A stretch of DNA of 64,000 bases from an uncultured Oscillospiraceae bacterium (GTDB taxonomy: Bacteria > Bacillota > Clostridia > Oscillospirales > Ruminococcaceae). Positions within the stretch are counted from its first letter, which is position 1; the number at the start of each line of letters is the position of its first letter. Both the position numbers and the translations under genes were made by a program. Shown here piece after piece: positions 60,093 to 64,000 of the stretch. The notes beneath the pieces were generated by a model, which saw nothing but the letters and a program-made list of their open reading frames with translations, was not told the origin of the DNA and did no database searches. Location: NCBI GenBank assembly GCA_934526065.1, contig CAKSZX010000005.1, positions 1 to 64,000 on the forward strand, in the 5' to 3' direction.

Positions 60093-60291
60093 ACACAAAA
60101 ACTCCTTTAATTTTTTTTTATATTTTACCATATTTACAGGAAAAATGATATACAATATTGAAAAAAATTGCAGTTTGTATTAAAATAAACATAGAAACAT
60201 AATATGAATTTTATTGACAGGCGGTTTTAAAAATTCACATTATTAAAACTGCCTATTTCATATATTTTCTTTACAGACAGAAGGCGAGATT

Positions 60292-61038
60292 ATGGAAATT
60301 AAGGATTTGAAATTACAAAAAGTTACCGACAGGATTTATTATTTGCCTAATTTGGAGGCTTTTGACTGGCCTACATTGGGTCTTGTAATAGGTGATAAGC
60401 ACACATTGATGTTGGATTCCGGCCGGAGCCGGCGCCACACCGCCGTGTTTCTTGACCGGTTGCGCCAAAACAACCTGCCTATGCCGGATATGTGCGCCAT
60501 AACCCATTGGCATTGGGATCACACCTACGGATTGGCCTCATTGGGCAACATAATTTCATTTGCCAACAAAGACACAATAAAGCTGATACGCAATATGCAA
60601 ACATGGGGCTGGTCAGATGAGGAAATGCGCCACAGAATTGAAACCGGCGAAGATTTGGAGTTTTCATACCCCAACATAAACGCCGAGTACCCGGATAAAT
60701 CTCAAATAAAAATCGCAACGCCCACCGTGGAATATGACGACCATTTGACCGTGGATTTAGGCGGCGTTCACGCACAGATGAAAGTTATAGAAAACTCTCA
60801 CAGCTATGACAGCCGGGTTATATACATTCCCGAGGAAAAAACGATTTTCTTAGGGGATATTTGCTATGAAGATTTATTGCCAATACGCCCGGTTTACTAC
60901 CGCAACAAACACGCTAAGTTGATGAACGGCTTGCAAAAGATGAATTTTGATAAAGCCATACCGGGACATCAGCCCCTTATGACCGGTGATGAAATTTACA
61001 ATATGCTCGCCCAGGCGGAACTTATTGATTTTGAATAA
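60292..61038 (+). CDS. MBL-fold metallo-hydrolase
   Basis: A 248-residue metallo-beta-lactamase-fold enzyme. The metal site is THWHWDHT (His72, His74, Asp76, His77), a later His in ENSHSYDS (about 165), the Asp in TIFLGDICYEDL (about 188) and His in AIPGHQPL (about 226). Substrate is unknown; the class includes hydrolases for thioesters, glutathione esters and lactams. No signal peptide is present. Confidence 0.9.
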   Translation: MEIKDLKLQKVTDRIYYLPNLEAFDWPTLGLVIGDKHTLMLDSGRSRRHTAVFLDRLRQNNLPMPDMCAITHWHWDHTYGLASLGNIISFANKDTIKLIRNMQTWGWSDEEMRHRIETGEDLEFSYPNINAEYPDKSQIKIATPTVEYDDHLTVDLGGVHAQMKVIENSHSYDSRVIYIPEEKTIFLGDICYEDLLPIRPVYYRNKHAKLMNGLQKMNFDKAIPGHQPLMTGDEIYNMLAQAELIDFE

Positions 61039-61095
61039 TTTTACCGGGCCGAATTTAAGTATATATTTTAAAATGTATAGCATATAGCAATATTT

Positions 61096-61121
61096 AAGCC
61101 CCACCGGCGGTGGGGCTTTTT
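61096..61121 (+). terminator. Terminator of MBL gene
   Basis: AAGCCCCACC / GGTGGGGCTT with a short GGC loop and TTTTTG tail. Confidence 0.9.
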
Positions 61122-61130
61122 GCGTAAAAA

Positions 61131-61161
61131 GGCCGTGAAATCCTATTTTGATTTCACGACC
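61131..61161 (-). terminator. Terminator of AlaX-like gene
   Basis: A 12-bp stem GGCCGTGAAATC / GATTTCACGACC followed on the minus strand by TTTTTACG. Confidence 0.85.
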
Positions 61162-61168
61162 TCGATTT

Positions 61169-62341
61169 TTATTTATTTTTGTATTCTCTGTAAAGGACTT
61201 TAAGTATATTTTCATCGGCATTTTTCTCTGTTGCACCCTGATAAATACCGGATCTGCCGCCGCCCTTGCCGCCAAGCTGTTTATTTATAAATCTGCCCAG
61301 CTTAATGGCATCGTCCGTGTGAGAAACAACGCAAATTCTGCCGCCTTCAACACCTTGACCGAATGCGATAGATGTCTTGTTGCTTTCCATTTCCAGAGCA
61401 AGAGCAATTTTTTGCAGATCCGCCGCTTCAAGACCCGGCTGTGCAACAATCCGAATTTCCCCGTCGGAAATTGCGTCCTGTATCCAAATTTCAACAAGTT
61501 GACTTCTCATTCCGGCCAGCCGCAAGCGGTTGCCCTCGATTTCTTTAAGCCTTTTTTCAACTGCCGGTACAATGGCGTCTAACGGGCTGGAAAGCAAACG
61601 GCTTATCTCGTGGCAGTCGGCATTTCTTGCAGCGGCAAAATCCACCGCTCTCTTGCCGCAAGCGGCGAAAATCCTTGTGCCGCCGTTAAATTTTTGTGAT
61701 GAAATAACGGTTATAACGCCGACCTGCCCGGTGCTTTTAACATGTGTCCCGCAACAGGCGCAAATATCCGCATCTCCCCGGCGCACAATTCGAATATCGC
61801 CGTCAATTTCTTTTTTGCTGCGATATTCAAGCTCTGCCACATTTTCCGGGAAACCGGTCTCCACAGGCATATCTGCCCATATCCGCTTGTTGCTCTCCCC
61901 AACCAAAAAGTCAATATCAGACTTTGTAAGTGTTCCGTCATAGTCGATTACAAGCTCTTTGTCCGTAAGGTGAAAACCTATATTGTTGTACCCATAGTGT
62001 TTAAGCACTGTTCCGGAGAAAATATGATCCCCTGTGTGCTGCTGCATCAGGTCAAAACGGCGCCGCCAATCTATAACTCCGTGTACCTGTGTACCCGGCT
62101 GAATTTCTTTGTCACAGGTGTGGTAAATTACCCCTGCTTTTTCATGCACGTCCGATACTTCGGCGCTGTCTTCGCCAAAGGTTATAACCCCTTTGTCCGC
62201 AGGCTGACCGCCTCCCTCCGGGTAAAATGCAGTCTTATCCAAAACAATTTTAAAAACTCCGTTTTCTTCGGTACACTCCGCTACAACTGCGTCAAATTCT
62301 TTCATAAAAGAATCTTTGTAGTAAAGTTTTTCACTGTTCAT
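61169..62341 (-). CDS. Alanyl-tRNA editing protein AlaX-L (with DHHA1 domain)
   Basis: A 390-residue trans-editing enzyme that hydrolyses Ser-tRNA(Ala) or Gly-tRNA(Ala) mistakes. It has an N-terminal barrel (AFYPEGGGQPADKG), the zinc-binding editing domain with HTGDHI (His102, His106) and CCGTH (near 206), and a C-terminal DHHA1 domain (IAFGQGVEGGRICVV, GGKGGGRSGIYQGA). The start at 62341 follows GAGGTG; the earlier in-frame GTG overlaps that site. It precedes no tRNA synthetase gene. The HIRAN-like gene lies just upstream. Confidence 0.93.
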   Translation of the reverse strand: MNSEKLYYKDSFMKEFDAVVAECTEENGVFKIVLDKTAFYPEGGGQPADKGVITFGEDSAEVSDVHEKAGVIYHTCDKEIQPGTQVHGVIDWRRRFDLMQQHTGDHIFSGTVLKHYGYNNIGFHLTDKELVIDYDGTLTKSDIDFLVGESNKRIWADMPVETGFPENVAELEYRSKKEIDGDIRIVRRGDADICACCGTHVKSTGQVGVITVISSQKFNGGTRIFAACGKRAVDFAAARNADCHEISRLLSSPLDAIVPAVEKRLKEIEGNRLRLAGMRSQLVEIWIQDAISDGEIRIVAQPGLEAADLQKIALALEMESNKTSIAFGQGVEGGRICVVSHTDDAIKLGRFINKQLGGKGGGRSGIYQGATEKNADENILKVLYREYKNK

Positions 62342-62351
62342 ACATAGCACC

Positions 62352-63077
62352 TCAATTTTCTATTACACAATCAAGAGGGTCCTCCCCCTCGAAAATTCTG
62401 GCATGATTTACAAGAATAAGTGCGGTTTCCTGCGCTTCTTCATCAAGCTCAACGGTAAACTCCCCATTTGCATGGTATATTTTAGCATTTATTTTACACT
62501 TTGTAAATTCCGGATTAAACAGCACGGAGCAGTAAAAATGAAGATTTTTACTGTGTATGTCAAGGCCGCACACATAAGCGTCCACCGGCAGCGGCCGATC
62601 CAATTCGTAGCAGTTAAGATATACTTTTTCCACAGGGTATTCTTCGGTTTCTATACACTTGTATATGGCACAGGTCAAAACCACATCATAATTTGGTATA
62701 AAAGCGGTTACGCCGTTTATCACTTCCTGTTTAAGGCGATAGTGGTCATATTCGTACAGCACATCAAATGCGACTACGGTTTCGTCCTTAGCTCTTGTTT
62801 TACCGGGGTTCACCTGTGAAGAAACAACGGTTGCGGAAATAAAATTCAAATCGCCGTTGTCCAAAAACGGAGCGATACCGATGCTCTCCTGATAGGACAG
62901 CATATCAAGCTCCCTGCCCTCCAGTGTGGTTATCAAAATTTCGTATGTGTCCAGTTCATCGTCTAATCTTACCAGTTTTAATTCATCGCCGGCCTTTAAT
63001 TTTTGCGCTGCCTTTGCGTCCAAATCATTGCCGGAAATATAAAGTTTATATGTCACTCTTACTTTTGTTTTCTCCAT
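62352..63077 (-). CDS. HIRAN-domain-like protein
   Basis: A 241-residue protein. Residues about 10-75 (LYISGNDLDAKAAQKLKAGD then ELKLVRLDDELDTYEILITT) look like a HIRAN domain, a DNA 3'-end-binding module of SNF2 helicases, here without a helicase. The remaining 160 residues are unassigned and lack motifs that I recognise. It starts 11 bp upstream of the AlaX gene on the same strand and is probably co-transcribed. HIRAN assignment is by resemblance only. Confidence 0.6.
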   Translation of the reverse strand: MEKTKVRVTYKLYISGNDLDAKAAQKLKAGDELKLVRLDDELDTYEILITTLEGRELDMLSYQESIGIAPFLDNGDLNFISATVVSSQVNPGKTRAKDETVVAFDVLYEYDHYRLKQEVINGVTAFIPNYDVVLTCAIYKCIETEEYPVEKVYLNCYELDRPLPVDAYVCGLDIHSKNLHFYCSVLFNPEFTKCKINAKIYHANGEFTVELDEEAQETALILVNHARIFEGEDPLDCVIEN

Positions 63078-63091
63078 AGTTACCTCTGTTT

Positions 63092-63118
63092 TAAAAAGGG
63101 GTTACAACGAACCCCCTT
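63092..63118 (-). terminator. Terminator between Rrf2 and HIRAN-like genes
   Basis: GGGGTT / AACCCC stem with TTTTT tail on the minus strand, lying in the 62-bp gap. Confidence 0.75.
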
Positions 63119-63139
63119 GTTTTATTTTTCTCGGTTAAA

Positions 63140-63565
63140 TTACAGCTTATCGGCATTGAGCTTGCCCAAAACCAAATCTTCCAATGTGACATTTGCAAAA
63201 TAATCGTCTATAAGTTTTTGCAAATTTTCCCACATTGCCAAAGTGGGGCATTCCGGAGCCCTGGCGCAGTCGTTCACCTCTTTGTCAAGGCAAGCCACCG
63301 GGGCTATGCTGCCCTCTGTCGCACGCAGAATTTCCGACACAGGGTAATCCTTCAATTCACGGTTTAAACGATATCCGCCGCCTTTGCCACGGGCGGAATC
63401 GACAACGTTTGCTTTTGAAAGGGATGATACAATACTCTCTAAATACTTTTCGGAAATGTCCTGCCTTTCCGCTATATCGTTAAGGGGTACATATTCCCCG
63501 GTGTTGTGTTTTGCAAGGTCTACCATTACGCGCAAGGCATAACGGCCTTTTGTGGAAATCATCAT
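63140..63565 (-). CDS. Rrf2-family regulator, IscR-like
   Basis: A 141-residue Rrf2-type winged-helix regulator. The N-terminus MMISTKGRYALRVMVDLAKH and GKGGGYRLNRE (wing) are typical. Three Cys in ACLDKEVNDCARAPECPT (about residues 93-110) match the Fe-S cluster ligands of IscR, so it may sense Fe-S status or redox stress. No isc or suf genes are beside it. GGAGG lies nine bases upstream of the start. Confidence 0.92.
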   Translation of the reverse strand: MMISTKGRYALRVMVDLAKHNTGEYVPLNDIAERQDISEKYLESIVSSLSKANVVDSARGKGGGYRLNRELKDYPVSEILRATEGSIAPVACLDKEVNDCARAPECPTLAMWENLQKLIDDYFANVTLEDLVLGKLNADKL

Positions 63566-63744
63566 ATATACACGCCTCCGTTGTGATAATTATTATATAC
63601 TTTATATGTTACCACAAAACACAGTAAAAAACAATGTTTTAGAAAAATTTACCGGAAAGTCTTTTTCGGCTTGTAATTGCAGGTGGGTTGTAGTAGAATA
63701 TATTATATTGTAATAAAATTGTAATGTTTATTAAGGAGATTTTT

Positions 63745-64000
63745 ATGGAAAAACCGATTTTGGTTGTTATGGCAGCGGGAATGGGTTCCCGTTACGGCGG
63801 CCTTAAACAGATTGACCCTGTTGGCCCTAACGGCGAATTTATAATAGATTATTCCCTTTATGATGCCGCAAGAGCCGGATTTGAAAAAGTGGTTTTTATT
63901 ATAAAGAAAGAAATTGAAGCGGATTTTAAATCCGTTATGGAAAAACGCATACCCAAAAATATGCAGGCGGAATATGTTTTCCAGGATTTGGCCGATTTGC
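63745..64000 (+). CDS. Nucleotidyltransferase (sugar-phosphate type), partial
   Basis: The first 85 codons run to the window edge. The N-terminus MEKPILVVMAAGMGSRYGGL contains the signature of NTP-transferases, and KQIDPVGPNGEFIIDYSLYD fits the sugar-1-phosphate nucleotidyltransferase fold. It transfers a nucleotidyl group to a sugar phosphate or choline phosphate. Exact substrate and C-terminus are unseen. AAGGAG lies just upstream. Confidence 0.88.
   Translation, partial: MEKPILVVMAAGMGSRYGGLKQIDPVGPNGEFIIDYSLYDAARAGFEKVVFIIKKEIEADFKSVMEKRIPKNMQAEYVFQDLADL

Overview
The window looks like chromosomal DNA of an endospore-forming anaerobe of the class Clostridia (Bacillota), probably a gut Oscillospirales-type lineage; the lineage is an inference. 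Supporting signs are a SpoIVB protease, the hrcA-grpE-dnaK-dnaJ cluster with a CIRCE operator, the redox repressor Rex, DUF3793/flavodoxin genes, purine-rich Shine-Dalgarno sites, and TTG starts with good Shine-Dalgarno sites. The code is standard (TGA is used as a stop). No phage, transposase or CRISPR array is visible.

Layout. 1-250: leader, consensus promoter and A/T-rich upstream region of what is probably an rRNA operon running leftwards out of the window. 0.25-8.5 kb (minus): PfkB sugar kinase, a small membrane protein, malic enzyme, LysR regulator, AbgB-type amidohydrolase, and a heavy-metal P-type ATPase with a small partner. 8.7-10 kb (plus): a DUF3793-flavodoxin operon behind a strong promoter and two DtxR-like palindromes. 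10-14.7 kb: MarR-MATE pair, M20 peptidase-YfcC transporter pair. 14.8-18.9 kb: large membrane protein, then a GDPD-PLP decarboxylase pair. 18.9-25 kb: heat-shock operon, hemW, GNAT. 25.7-31.2 kb: tRNA-Lys, N-acetyl sugar amidotransferase, DUF1294, hydroxyacid dehydrogenase, CDF transporter, SDR. 31.2-36.3 kb (minus): DUF6506, GT-C-like protein, RuvX, MalQ, threonine aldolase. 36.5-41.3 kb: MGMT-like protein, tRNA-Tyr and tRNA-Thr, a two-component operon with an embedded orphan FakA-type domain, HtrA, and a stop-interrupted micro-ORF. 41.4-48 kb (minus): nitrate/sulfonate/thiamine-type ABC importer, TPM-domain protein, TelA, XpaC, nitroreductase. 48.0-48.95 kb: two micropeptide genes and a candidate sRNA around tRNA-Pro, driven by two near-identical, oppositely oriented promoter modules. 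49-53 kb: SpoIVB, a lipoprotein, DUF1622, a gutted MATE pseudogene and a 0.6-kb cluster of repeats. 53-64 kb: uridine kinase, APC permease, M14 deacylase, HD hydrolase, Rex, M20 peptidase, MBL hydrolase, AlaX, HIRAN-like protein, an IscR-type Rrf2 regulator and the start of a nucleotidyltransferase.

How the genes work together. Acyl-amino-acid and peptide hydrolases (three M20, one M14) sit beside amino-acid or peptide-type transporters, suggesting amino-acid scavenging. Metal and redox control is a second theme: DtxR-like operators, flavodoxin, a P1B ATPase, a CDF transporter, Rex and an Fe-S-type Rrf2 protein. The most original signals are the duplicated promoter module with its sRNA and micropeptides at 48 kb, the orphan FakA-like domain inside the two-component operon, and a third DtxR-like box in front of the M14 gene.
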